A stretch of 64,000 nucleotides of DNA from Tribonema minus (taxonomy: Eukaryota > Sar > Xanthophyceae > Tribonematales > Tribonemataceae), in NCBI GenBank assembly GCA_017506865.1, contig JAFCMP010000446.1:248001-312000 (forward strand), given 5' to 3'. Below the pieces are notes generated by a model that saw only the letters and a list, made by a program, of their open reading frames with translations, had not been told where the DNA came from and searched no databases. Within the stretch, counting starts at the first letter, position 1. Each line of letters opens with the position of its first letter. The position numbers and the translations under genes are program-made. Positions 46,801 through 56,800 of the stretch are shown piece by piece.

Positions 46801-47949
46801 GATGTTGTTCCAGCCGCCCCAGTCCATCTCGAACGTCACGTACTTCTCCTCCGGGCCCAGCGCCCAGATCTCCTTGAGCTTGGGGTGCCCGTCAATGTCA
46901 TCGGCGACGTGCTTCCAGTACGCAATGTTCTTTATATTATCGCGCGCCTCCCCCTGATGCACGTCGCACTGCAGCTGGCCCGGCCTGACCCCCCCCTCCG
47001 CGGCCCACTCCTGCTGCCGCTGCAGCGCGCGCTCGCGCAGCGTCTGCGCGCGCTGCTGCAGGAGCTGCCGCACCTGCTCCGGCGTCTGCCGCTCCGCCTG
47101 CGCTGCGGGCTGCTGCTGCTGCTCCTCCTCCTCTCCCTGCTGCTGCTGCTGCTGCTCTGATTCGCGCTGCTCTCTCTCGTGTTGCTCTCTCTCCTCCTGT
47201 TCTTGCCTCTCGCGCTGCTCGCGCTCATCCCGCTCGCGCTCTTCTCGCTCCTTCTGCTCCCGTTCCTCACGCTCTTTCCGCTCCCTTTCCTGCTGCTCTC
47301 GCTGCCTCGCCTCCTCCTCAGCTCTTGCCTTCTGCTCCGCCTGCTCTCGCTCCTGCTGCTCATGGCGCTGCTGCTCCTCTTTCTCGCGCTGCAGCCGCTC
47401 CTCCTGCTCGCGCTGCTGCTGCTCTTGCCGCTCCCTGTCGCGCTGCTCTCGCTCTTTGGCTTCTCGCAACTGTTGCTCCTTCTCCTCTTTTTGCCGCTGC
47501 AGTTGCTGCTGCAGCTCTTTCTGCTGCTGCGCGTCCGCCGCCGCCGCTGCGACTGCCTTTGCATCGGGCTTCTGGGCCCCGAAGTCCTTGGGAACCTTTT
47601 CCAATAAGTCAGGGGACACTTTGGGGGGCAGCGTGTAGGCCGTGATGTCAGGCACGGGACGTTTGAGATCCGGGTCAACGTCCTGCTGCAGCTGTGACTT
47701 CTGCTGCTTCGACTGCTTGTGCTGCAGGGAATCATCTTCGACCCGCAGCAGCAGCCCATCATCTGGAGGTCCCTTCAGACTCAAGGCACGCCCCTGAAAC
47801 AGCGAGGACAGCGCCACCATGGTGCACACTGCTGCGAGGGCCATGACACCTCTCGCTCCCCATGACTGCCTGGGCCGCAGATGGCCGGTGTGTGCGGGCA
47901 GCTCATTGCTTTCGTGTTGGCGGTGCCTGCTGCCCCGCTGCCGGTACAT
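34847..47949 (-). CDS. Tandem O-fucosyltransferase-like protein, 1,199 aa
   Basis: Nine exons: 47949-46799, 45125-44745, 43680-43449, 42646-42172, 41142-40917, 39831-39451, 38084-37853, 36221-35750, 34896-34847. They sum to exactly 3,600 nt with matching phases. Residues 1-34 are basic, about 34-52 form a membrane anchor (VMALAAVCTMVALSSLFQ), and about 130-300 is a Glu/Gln/Arg-rich stem. This is the type II plan of Golgi glycosyltransferases. Two homologous catalytic units follow (about 320-746 and 747-1183). Each has GGWNNIRMGxETVVAFASMTGRTLVLPP, FHLRLGDFQFE (the HxRxGD type GDP-fucose motif), YIATDE, and FVGMVES with GSWWSTF. The linker EWYQGWEGIDEASGG recurs as the C-terminus EWYQGWEDIDEASPSR. 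Corresponding exons in the two halves are 381/381, 232/232 and 475/472 nt with the same intron positions, which indicates an internal gene duplication. The fucosyl donor role is inferred from motifs. Confidence 0.85.
35333..35411. repeat. 40-bp tandem duplication
   Basis: GCTGCTATGAGACCACCCTT followed by GCAGGCTTCCATGCT occurs twice head-to-tail with very few differences, in the last intron of the fucosyltransferase gene. Confidence 0.85.
36258..36618. repeat. 184-bp tandem duplication in intron
   Basis: Two diverged copies start at CTTGAAGTTGT, contain GACGACACGCGCGCTGGAGC, and end with GCAGTGACTGGCAACAGTGC. They lie upstream (coding sense) of exon 8 of the fucosyltransferase gene and include several instances of the AACTTGAAGTT-like intron motif. 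Confidence 0.85.
37300..37852 (-). repeat. Copies of exon-7 donor edge, fucosyltransferase gene
   Basis: CACCTGCGACGCCTTGCAGA with GACCTCGTCGCGGTAGTGCATC (encoding MHYRDEVFCKASQ and its donor) is functional at 37850-37900. Degenerate copies appear at about 37310-37350, 37425-37470, 37565-37610 and 37690-37730, with weaker ones at about 37035-37080. The spacing is about 120-135 bp. Spacers share TGAGCACTGCCGCATC. Confidence 0.85.
38818..38840 (+). repeat. Interstitial telomere-type repeat (TTAGGG)
   Basis: Three to four TTAGGG units lie in the intron between exons 6 and 7 of the fucosyltransferase gene. Confidence 0.85.
39210..39248 (-). repeat. Interstitial telomere-type repeat (CCCTAA)
   Basis: About six CCCTAA units with one extra C lie in the same intron as the 38818 run but in the opposite orientation. 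Confidence 0.9.
39890..40085 (-). repeat. Copies of exon-6 acceptor edge
   Basis: A copy of the segment around GTGCGCCCCGTCATGCTGGC and ACGACCGTCTC, with the acceptor region, lies at about 39897-39985. A shorter copy (AGCGTGGGGCCTGTCATGCTGG) lies at about 40055-40080. Both are upstream (coding sense) of the functional exon 6 acceptor at 39831. Confidence 0.75.
41815..42171 (-). repeat. Three copies of exon-4 donor edge
   Basis: GCACCTGAGATCCAGTACGG and GGCGGCCGGTAGCCG repeat at about 41815-41855, 41912-41982 and 42027-42116 beside the functional edge (42173-42260). The longest copy extends 95 bp into exon sequence. Between them the intron is a GAGTCACCAAGTCAACAAGT-type repeat, an iterated donor-like GTGACTC word in the coding sense. 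Confidence 0.9.
43046..43448 (-). repeat. Copies of exon-3 donor edge
   Basis: A clear copy of CACCTGCGACGCCTTGCAGA with CTCGTCGCGGTAGTGCATC lies at about 43317-43375, and more degenerate ones at about 43050-43095 and 43185-43225. These parallel the exon 7 array in the second half of the gene (37300-37852). Confidence 0.8.
45195..45790 (-). repeat. Four copies of exon-2 acceptor edge
   Basis: Around GTGCAGCGGCGGCAGCAC, GTGCGCCCCGTCATGCTGGC and CCACGACCGTCTCCGCGCCC, copies lie at about 45205-45290, 45355-45420, 45490-45575 and 45725-45790, upstream (coding sense) of the functional acceptor at 45125. Each is followed by an AACTTCAAGTT-like word. Copies become more degenerate with distance. Confidence 0.85.
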
Positions 47950-48602
47950 CGTGCCCGGCGCCTACCCCCCCATGCACCCCACGCAGTGCCAACTTTAACT
48001 GCAACGACTTGAAGTGGTGGTCAACCGCTGAAAACGATGTGGGATGCAACACTTGCAAAGCTGTACGTACATGAAAATGTAGAGGGGTCATGCGGTGCTT
48101 GGTTATTATGTGACCTGAGCAGCATTCAGCCACCGTACATTCAGCAAGGCGAGGTAACAGTCGCTGATGCGCAAAACTATAGAAGCGTCTCGAGGCTCAC
48201 ACTGGGGGAGCGAAATTGAGCTGAATGAATCGCGTTGATGAAGCACTGTCGCAGTTGCACAAACTTTGCAGACTTGTTACACAATGGCCTGGCCCCAGCT
48301 TCGGAGCACCAGTCAATGAAGCAGAGATGACAAGATGCCGTGGCGGCAAACATACAGCGCTTGGGCAACTCAGATTTCATCATTTTGCTGGACTCTAGGC
48401 ACGATTTGCTGCTTTCCGCAGCAGAAGCTGCTTGAACGCTCTTGCACCTTAAAAACCACCAGCAACATCTGGCAGGCACAAGAAATTACAGTGGCGGGTC
48501 AGCATGGTAGATTGCCACTTGCCCATGCCTACACCTCAGCTGTGTCACCAGCAACCTGCTTTTTTCTTTCAGAAGCCTTTAACTTTAACTTCAACTGTCG
48601 CT
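47950..48602. other. Fucosyltransferase promoter side, kinesin 3' flank
   Basis: No gene is recognised. AACTTTAACTTCAACTGTCG at about 48580-48600 is an instance of the recurrent motif right after the kinesin stop codon (48603). Confidence 0.5.
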
Positions 48603-51600
48603 TCAGGCGTGCCGCTTGTGCGTGCGCGCGGACCCGATCTCGCAGCTGTTGACCTTGTGCGCGAACCGCAGCGAGCACAGCGTCTCCGCCTGGTGCTGCG
48701 GCTCTGGTGATACATTCACCAGCATGAGGACCTTGCTGTCGCCGCCGAGGCTGTGCTGGAGCAGGTACGTCAGCTTGCTGTTCCTGTACGGGACTGCCGC
48801 GTGTGGAGCAGCAGCGAGCAGCGGGCAAGGGCAGATCAGAGCGCGTCAGCAATCGATGCACTGTGCGGCAGGCATGGCGCTGTCCGGAGTGGCATCGGCA
48901 ACACAGCGAGCTCACACCGTAGCCGTAGAGATGGCATGGCATTGCAACGTCCGCTTGTGATGCGTACGGCACCTGCTGCTTGCTCCCAGCGCAAAGGGCG
49001 CTGGGACACACGCTCACATCTTCTTGTGTTCACCACTCAGCACACCCAACATGCGCAGCGACTCTCCCCCACACAGCTCGCTTTTTTGAAAGCGACGGGG
49101 CTCACCGTGGCGCTCCCCATTGGCGAGCGCGAAGATGACGTCGCCGAGCGCGCTGAGGCTCTTGTTGATGGCCTGCGTCTCCTTCAAACGCCCGCCCTCC
49201 GCGCCGGACTTGTCGAGCCGCTCGCTGCCTGCGAGGTCCACCATGGTCAGGCAGCCGCGCCGCGACTCGCCGCGCGCGCTGTCGCATGGCACGTGTAGCT
49301 GGAAGACGCTGTGGCTCCGCGAGGAGTGCGCGTTGGAGTGGGTCGCGCCCGTGGCGCGCGCGCGCGCAGCACGCCTCAGCAGGCCTGGCGGGGCATGTAT
49401 GCGGCAACAGCGTCAGAAACTAGCCGTTTAGCAGTGCATGTGCATGTTGCAGCGGTGTGCGTGTGGAGAGCGGTGCTGCCTAGTGTGACATGGCGCTTTC
49501 GCGGCAACTGGTGCAATGTGATGAGTTGGCGGCGTGCGTGTGTGGCAGGCGTGCCGCACGCGCGTGCCGATCAGAGTGAACAAGAGACTCAGTGTTTCAC
49601 AAAGAGAACGACTCTGTTGTGCGGCGACGCACATCGAGCGCTGCAGGGAGTGCACTGACCGCATGCAAAATGTGCCATGGTGTCACCGCAGCGCCGCGGC
49701 GCTGCAATGAGTGGGCGGCACATGAGGCGGCTCATACTTGAAGGACGTGTGCAACAACCATCAGCAGAGAGGACAGAAGCGCTGCTGCACAAGGGGGGCA
49801 AAGTGTCACCATCAGCGCTGTGCGACACGGCTGCTCAACATGGACTGTCGTGCAGCGTTTATGCAGCGTTGCACTATCTACAATAACCGAGCACCTGTGT
49901 CATTGCGGTTACGCAGCCGGCACGCTCACCATTGACGTCTTGGACTGACCTGCTGAGAGGAGCTGCTAAACATGGACTATTGTGCAGATTTTATGCAACG
50001 CTGCCCAATCTAACCAAGCACCTACGTCCTTGCGCGCTACCAGCGAGCAGCAGGCAAGCTCACCATTGACGTCTTCAGCTGACGCTATCTCATGCTTGGA
50101 CAGTCCAGCGACAGTGGTGTTGCCCTCTCGTCCGTGCTTGATGTCCAGTGTGCGCGCGGTGCAATCGCCACTGCTGGACTCCGAGGCGAGCAAGTCGCGT
50201 AGCGTCTCATTGTAGACCTGCGCAGAGGCGGAGGCAACATCAAGAGTGTCATACTCAGGTTGCCAGCTGTGTGTCTTTGGATGACACTCAAAATGTGAAC
50301 AGCGAGCTCAAAATGTGTGAGGAACAAGCAAGGCGAGGCTGCCTGCAAGTGCTCCTATTGCGTGCTGCACGTTGTCCATGTATGTGCCATTGCCCTGCAA
50401 TGAGAGCCTCTACTCGTGACAACCACGGAAGATGCAGCATGAATGAGTGTTGCTACTGATGTATCATCAATACACCTTGTTGTGTGATTTGAACATGACA
50501 TTGCTAATGTATTGAAGAACACCTTGTTCTGTGATTAGCTGGCAGTTGCACAGGTATTAACCTGAGCCTGCTGCTTCAAGCTGTGACTCACCTCCAGACG
50601 GCTGACTCAAGCACTCTGAATGCCAAGCCAGCAAACTGCAAAGCAATATGAAATGCCATGCCAGCAAAACAGCAAAGCAAAGCAAGCTCGCCTCCAGGTG
50701 CGTCACGTGTGCGCCGTCAAACTTCCACCCCCCCTCCTTCATTGCCTCCATAGTCGCAAAGATCTGTGCCACGGCGCGCGGGATCATGCCCCTGTGCTCC
50801 TCCGCTTCCGGTGACCCTGTGCCCATTGTCCAGGTTTTGCCGCTGCCAGTCTGGCCGTATGCAAAGAGGCAGACCTGCGCATGGTGGCAGCAGCGCGTGC
50901 TTGGTGACATGAGCTCCAGCTGGACAGAAGTCAGCAAGTACTTCGAGGCAGCATTGGCATCGAAGATACGAGTGGGGAGTCGATGCAATGGCAAGGACAG
51001 ACCAAGCTGACCCTGGCATACTGTACAAGTTGAAATCGCATCCACCACCTGAATGCACCACTGAGTGCACAGTTGCTGGGCAGTTGCAATGTGTGGCATC
51101 ACGCCATGACATTGTGTTGGCAGCGACTTTATCAGCGAGCAAGAACCATGCACCCCCTCTGCTGATCAGTATGAGCATGGCTAAGAGGATAGGACCACAT
51201 CTTGAGCGATCGCAAGCGTCGGCAGCAGCAGAATGTAACATTGCTCACCTATGCATACCCCCCTCCCCTCGCTCGCCTTTCAGCCTGACGCTAACCCTAC
51301 CGCTGGCCTAGCCCTAACCCTAGCCCTCAAAACGCACGCACCTTGTAGCCGTCGAGCACTGATTGCACCAGCTGGCTGATGTCGCGGAAGACGTCCTCTT
51401 GAGACGCGTGCGGCCCGAACACACGGTCAAACTGCACAGGCCACAGGCACATGGCACGCAGGCTGATTGATGATGTCGTGATGTCATGCACAGGGCGATG
51501 CATCAGTATGGCTCACTGTACATTTGCAGGAAGCATCAGGCATCTCATGGCGGACATCGACCTGACACCGCGGTGCAGTCGTGCTGGTCAGATTTCATCA

Positions 51601-53685
51601 GGAGGAGGCAGGTGCTTGCATCAGTAAAAGCTTGCCATTCTGGCAGCATTGGGTGAGAATGTGCGTAATTCAAATTGCACTTTGGTGAATCAATTACCAC
51701 AGAGCGCATTCGTGATCGCGTTCAGTGGCGCAAGTGCTTGTGGCATCTGACACGAAGCTCATTGAAAACGGGCATAGCATGAACAATGTACATTCTTTGT
51801 GCAATGTTAAAGCACAGAATTGGGCACTGTAACCCTGTTACATACATATCAGCAAAATCCCAGTCAGTCATCGCAAGTGCAGGGTTAACATCTGCATCAA
51901 CATGCAGCCTCGACATATTGGCATGCTCGCCGCATGCAGAGACTCACCAATTGCAAGAGCAAAAGTACCGCACCTGAAAGTCACAGCTCTTAGCCTCCCC
52001 CCTGTTGCCGACCACCGTGTCCCTGCATGCCATGCAGTGCAGCACCTACATGTCGGCATGATCGATTGCCACATTCAGAGACTTGCTTATTGCAAAATCA
52101 CAACTACCGCACCTGAAAGTCCCAGCTCTTGGCCTCCCCCCTGTCCCCCACCACCGTATCCCGCGCTGGGCCCAGCAGCGTCAGGCGCCTGTGCTCGGGG
52201 TCATTGGACGGTATGGCTAGGGTGAGGCCACCAGTCGCCGCATAATCCGCATCTTCGGCCTCAGCAGTCGTGTCAGTGCTCGCCTCCAGCAGCGGGCGCA
52301 CGCGCGCGAACACCCTGATGTTGCCTTTGAGCTCCTGGATGGTGTTGTGCAGACGTCTGTTTACGAAGTGACAAACGGTTCATGAGGGAAGGAGGGGTGG
52401 GGGGGGGTAGATAACTGTTTCGTTTGCTGCCAGTCTCATGTTTTTGGCGCACCGAGCCCACGTGTATGGCAAACCAACACGGCATCTGCCTTGCCCTGAC
52501 CCTCAGCTGGCAGTGCATGTGCACCGCGGAAACGCACAAACCCGAGCAAGGGCACGAGTACGACAATCATTAGCAACTGGGAAAAATCTTGCCAATCCAA
52601 CAGGACATGACACGAAAGCCTAAGACGTCGTTCAAGAGCATGGTATACTGCACGAGGCCATGCACATGTGAGCCCAGCTCTGAGCGCAACTCCCCGTTGC
52701 AGACTGGGCCATACGACAACAGCATGTTGGCAGGTACTGAATTGGGCGGCTAGCAGCAACGCTGCAGGCCGCTCTGGAGTGTGCCCTACTTGCGGAATGC
52801 CAATCCTCCTGCTCACTTGTGGCACGCTAAGTCTCCCGCCAAATGTGCGTACCTGCGCTCCTCCTCATGGGCAATCTCAGTTCCCTCCAGCTCTGCGATC
52901 TTCGCACGGGCCGCAGTGACCAGCGTCCTCTCATGTGCCAGCTCCGCCTGCGATGTCTCCAGCGCCTCACGCGTCGTGCACAGCTGCGCTGCTGTGTCCT
53001 TTTCCATCTGCTGCGACGCTGCAAGCTGCTCAGCGGTAACACGCAGCTGCTCACGTGCTGCTGCCAAGTCATTCTCGGTGCACTTGAGACTCTCTTGCGT
53101 GGTCGCCAGTTCAGCCGAGAGTCTATCGGCGTTTGCCTGCTCCTCTGCAAGCCTCGTCTGTTGCAGCAACGCGACCGCTTTCTCCTCCGTCAGCAGCTGT
53201 TCAAGCCCTTCCTTCGCAGCCGCGAGCGCCGTCAGCTGCTCTTCCGCCTGCAAAAGCCGGTCTGCAGTAGCTTTCGCAGCAGACGCCCCTGCTGACGCCG
53301 ATGCGCCAGGCCTGCGAGCTGTAGCTCCTGCTGCTGGCTTTCCTGCTGCTGGCTTTTTGGGTCCGCTCCTCGCTGCTGCCTGCACATTGAGTCTGTTGGC
53401 AGCGGTGGTCGACAGGGCTGCGCGTGAGTTACTGGTTGCTTGCCGCTTGCTGGCAGGGCGATCTGCGCCTGCAGAAGCCTCGGCGGCTCTCTTGAGAGGC
53501 ACCCGTGCCGCTGTTGCAGGCCTGGCTGCTGCTGCTGCAGTCGAAGTGGACATCGCACCTAGCCTGCTAGCACTGGCGCTGCCCGCTGCCATGCGAGACT
53601 GAGGAGTTGGGGCTGTTGCAGCAGGCCGCTTCACCTGCGGCGTGGGCAGCCGGCTAGGCCTCGCAGCAGCAGCGGGAACTACCAT
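48603..53685 (-). CDS. Kinesin-14 (C-terminal motor), 657 aa, 7 exons
   Basis: Exons: 53685-52853, 52356-52113, 51431-51342, 50874-50692, 50217-50064, 49384-49106, 48793-48603. They sum to 1,974 nt (658 codons) with matching phases. Residues 1-130 are an Ala/Pro/Arg-rich basic tail with KR-rich patches (possible nuclear signal, PLKRAAE and ASKRQ). About 140-278 is a coiled coil. The neck and motor start at [20 protein letters not shown] (about 277-297). The motor has P-loop GQTGSGKT (about 396-403), switch [10 protein letters not shown], switch II DLAGSE and [16 protein letters not shown]. It ends [13 protein letters not shown], giving a compact KIFC1/Kar3-like plan. Intron 4 uses a GC donor (GGAG|GCGAGC). 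Intron positions differ from the first kinesin in this window, so the two are not a recent tandem duplicate. The start is a true ATG, 182 bp from the divergent homoserine kinase start. Confidence 0.9.
49915..50063 (-). repeat. Copy of kinesin #2 exon-5 donor edge
   Basis: GCTCACCATTGACGTCTT occurs at about 49925-49943 and again at the functional edge (50058-50078). The flanking TGTGCAG, TTTATGCA and GCAACGCTGC words are shared, giving a period of about 130 bp. Confidence 0.7.
51950..52112 (-). repeat. Copy of kinesin #2 exon-2 donor edge
   Basis: ACCGCACCTGAAAGTCACAG with CTCTTAGCCTCCCCCCTGTTG at about 51966-52008 copies the functional exon edge at 52107-52160, with the same flanking GACTCACCAATTGCAAGAGC-like intron words. 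Confidence 0.8.
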
Positions 53686-53867
53686 GGTGGTAGTGAAATA
53701 AGAGCGCTGTCGGAAAAAAAGGCCCAACTGCCACTTTTCGGCAGCACAGCATTTCTCATCCGATCTTCGTTTCACTCATGCGCACGTACGCAAAGTTTTG
53801 CAGTCCAAGTGGAGCGGGCGGCGCAGCGCGGTAGCGGCCGTATCGCGTGGCTTCCTCGGCTGCTGCC
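53686..53867. promoter_or_regulatory. Putative bidirectional promoter, kinesin-14 / homoserine kinase
   Basis: This 182-bp gap lies between two true ATG codons facing away from each other. It must supply promoters for both genes unless untranslated exons exist. I see no clear TATA box. The function is inferred from arrangement. Confidence 0.4.
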
Positions 53868-56800
53868 ATGAGAAACACCACATCGTCAGAGCAAGCAACC
53901 CTGTTCGCGATTGGGGCAATCACAGGAGCAGCACTAGCATCAGCAGCAGTAGCCCTACGTGCCGCAAAGCGACAAGAACGAGCCGCGTGCGATGGCGACG
54001 GCATAGGACAGAAGGTTGTCAGCTATGCCTCTCGAGTTGTACAGCAGAGTCCTGCAGTCACGAGGCTGCCTGGCGGTCTCAGGCCTCATCAACACGATGA
54101 GAAAATACTGCAGCGCGTTGACATCATTGAAGGTGGACGCATGGAACGGTCGGAGAGCACCGCGGCGTCTTCTCTTCGAGAAATGATCAGAGAAGAAGTG
54201 GTGAGTACATGACTGGCCGGTCACCATGGCCACCAGTTGTTTGTGTCGCTGATCGCTGGCCCAGACGTTTGGTTCAGCGAGCTGGAGTGCATGCAAGACG
54301 TGACAGCTGCTGATAGCTGTCGACACATATGGCAAGGCATGTCATCAACGCATTAGTACTTTGAGCTGCCACCACAGACGGAGTTATGATGCCGTTTCAG
54401 GTCTGAGTGTGTGGTGCTTGTTGGCAAGAGATCTGCAGTTACCCCCATACACACAACGTTGCCAGTCTTGACAGTAACATTTGTCTCTACACTGTACCAG
54501 TAAGCCCACCGCCTGCTTGACCTAGAATGGGATGAAATGTGCTTCATGGTGTTGCGGCTCAAAATTGCATTTGGGGTGTGGAGCAGGCACGCTAAGCTGG
54601 TGCAAAATGCTGTAGTTTTGCTCAGTCAAGTGCCTGGTGGCACTCACAACAACGACAAAAAACAGCGAGCGAGCAAATGCTTGTGCTGCACTGCACCTAC
54701 TTCAGGACTCGCGCGCTTTATGACTACCACACATCAAACGCAGACGGACCGCAACATGAAGTGCAAACATCAAGTGTGTAGCTGACGGAAGCATCAGAGC
54801 ATTACTTTTTGTAACGCATTTATTTTTGCGGAATGAAGTTTTGTGAACTTTCATTGGCTGTGTCAACAGGTCTCCCAGGCGCGCATTCATGGCCATATGT
54901 ATGTCGATCGTGTCATTTAAGTCGGGGTTTTCAAAAATAGAGCGTGTTGCCTGTTGTAACACCAGCCAGTTGTGCAAGGGTGCTGATCAGCAGGGGGGGG
55001 GGAGGGGGGCATCGTCTGTTGTCAAAGTTTCCTCTCCTGCTGCTGCTGCGGCAGTGAGTACTGCTGCTGCTGCTAAGTTGCCCGCACGGAACAGACTGGC
55101 ACGCACGTGCAGCAACAGCGATCAGCACGATCTCTCCCCCCTGCTGCCCTCGCACAACTGACGAGACAACCCTCCCCCCCCCCACCGGCGCAGATCTCTG
55201 AACACGCAAAGGAGCGCAGCAGCGTGACCGTGCGCGTCCCCGCCACCAGTGCCAATATGGGGCCCGGTTTCGACTGCCTGGGTATGGCGCTGAACATCTG
55301 GTCGGAGGTTACGATATCGCGGGCCGACAAGTTTGAGATTGAGTACGAGGGGGAGGGGGAGGAGCAGGTGCCGTGCGACGAGAGCAATCTGCTGGTGACT
55401 GGCGTGAAGGCGGCGTTCGCTGCGGCTGGCAAGCCATTGCCGCTGCTCAGGTGAGTCGGAGAGTCAAGAGTCGAGTCAGTTGGTAGTGTCAGCATTGATT
55501 ATCACGGTCATCAGTGGAAAACCATGCTACTGCTTGGTGGAGCAGTCCAAGTCGAATCAAGATAAAGTCATGATTATTTTTTTTGAAGAGGCAAGAGATC
55601 ATTAAAAGTCCATGGCTTGGCTCAGGCGCGCGGTCAACTCGACGCGAGTAGGTCGGTGGTGTGAATCATGATGTTCATCATTAGGTGAGCAGCGTCATAG
55701 AGAGAGTTTGGTCAGCAGTGTGGCTCATTCATTATTCATCATCATTCTCGTGAGCACATGCCACGCCTCAGATGAGCAGTGAAGTTGTTAGTATGAGCCA
55801 TGGTTGTCGATATCGTCATCAAAAGTCAGTGCCACGTCCCAGGTGAGCAGGCGGGTCGAGTCGAGTCGAGCCGGTGATGCAAATCACCACCATCGTTATT
55901 TGCTCAGGCAAGCAGTCAAGTCAATAGCAGCAGGCGTGCTGGAACAAGGTGAACTCGTGTGGTTTGTTGTGCATGTTTTCAGGGTGATGGAGTGACGGTG
56001 CGCGCCGGCAAGCTCGGGGATTGAGGCACATTGAGTGCCCTCTTGGCATGGCCAGAATTGTTCAAACGATGAGCAAATACAGGTGTCTGGCACGTGCTCG
56101 CAGCCTGCCTGGATGGTTTCTGCATGTGCATTCGCCAGTCCACAAGGTTACACACTCACACTTGAAGTTTCATCCGCGTGCACTTGCACTTGAAGTTATG
56201 ATGTGCAACCGCCCCCACCCCCCAACCACACTTGTCACCTCGGTACCTCAGCTACGTGATTCGTGTAAAGCGCGCAGCGTGTCACCGTCCCCTTCACTCC
56301 CAACCTCAACCCAAACCTCAACTTACCGAGCGCGTACATGCCCGGGCCTCCCGCTCCCCTCACTCCCCGCAGGTACCACTGCGTGAACCGCATCCCCTAC
56401 GCGCGCGGCATGGGCTCGTCCAGTGCTGCCATTGTGGCAGGGCTCATCGGCGGCCTGGTCCTGGCGGGCCACCGGCTGCCGTGCTGGGGGAGCGAGGCGC
56501 TGCTGCAGCTTGCGTGCTCTATCGAGGGGCACCCTGATAACGTGGCGCCGGTGATCTACGGGGGGTGCCAGCTGGGGATACACAACGGGGAGCGGTGGCA
56601 GTCGGAGCGCGTGCACCTGCCCTCGGGGATACAGGCGAGATAATACAAACGTGACTTGATCTTTTTGTGTGTGTTCGCGACAGTTTCGCGACAGTTGGTG
56701 GTGTCTGGACAGCTTCGTTGTAGGGCCCTTTGGTGGGGGGGGGGCTGGCAGGGTGCAATGTGAGATGGTCGCGGAGCGCGTGGGGGTAGGTGGTGTTACC

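Noticed and set aside
47179-47607. Plus-strand Leu-rich frame suggesting a membrane protein
   Set aside because: It is the antisense of the Glu/Gln/Arg-rich stem of the fucosyltransferase protein; CTC/CTG complements of GAG/CAG codons create false hydrophobicity.
48603-53685. Second kinesin considered a tandem duplicate of the first
   Set aside because: Motor intron positions, tail lengths and C-termini all differ, so the two look like separate kinesin-14 lineages.
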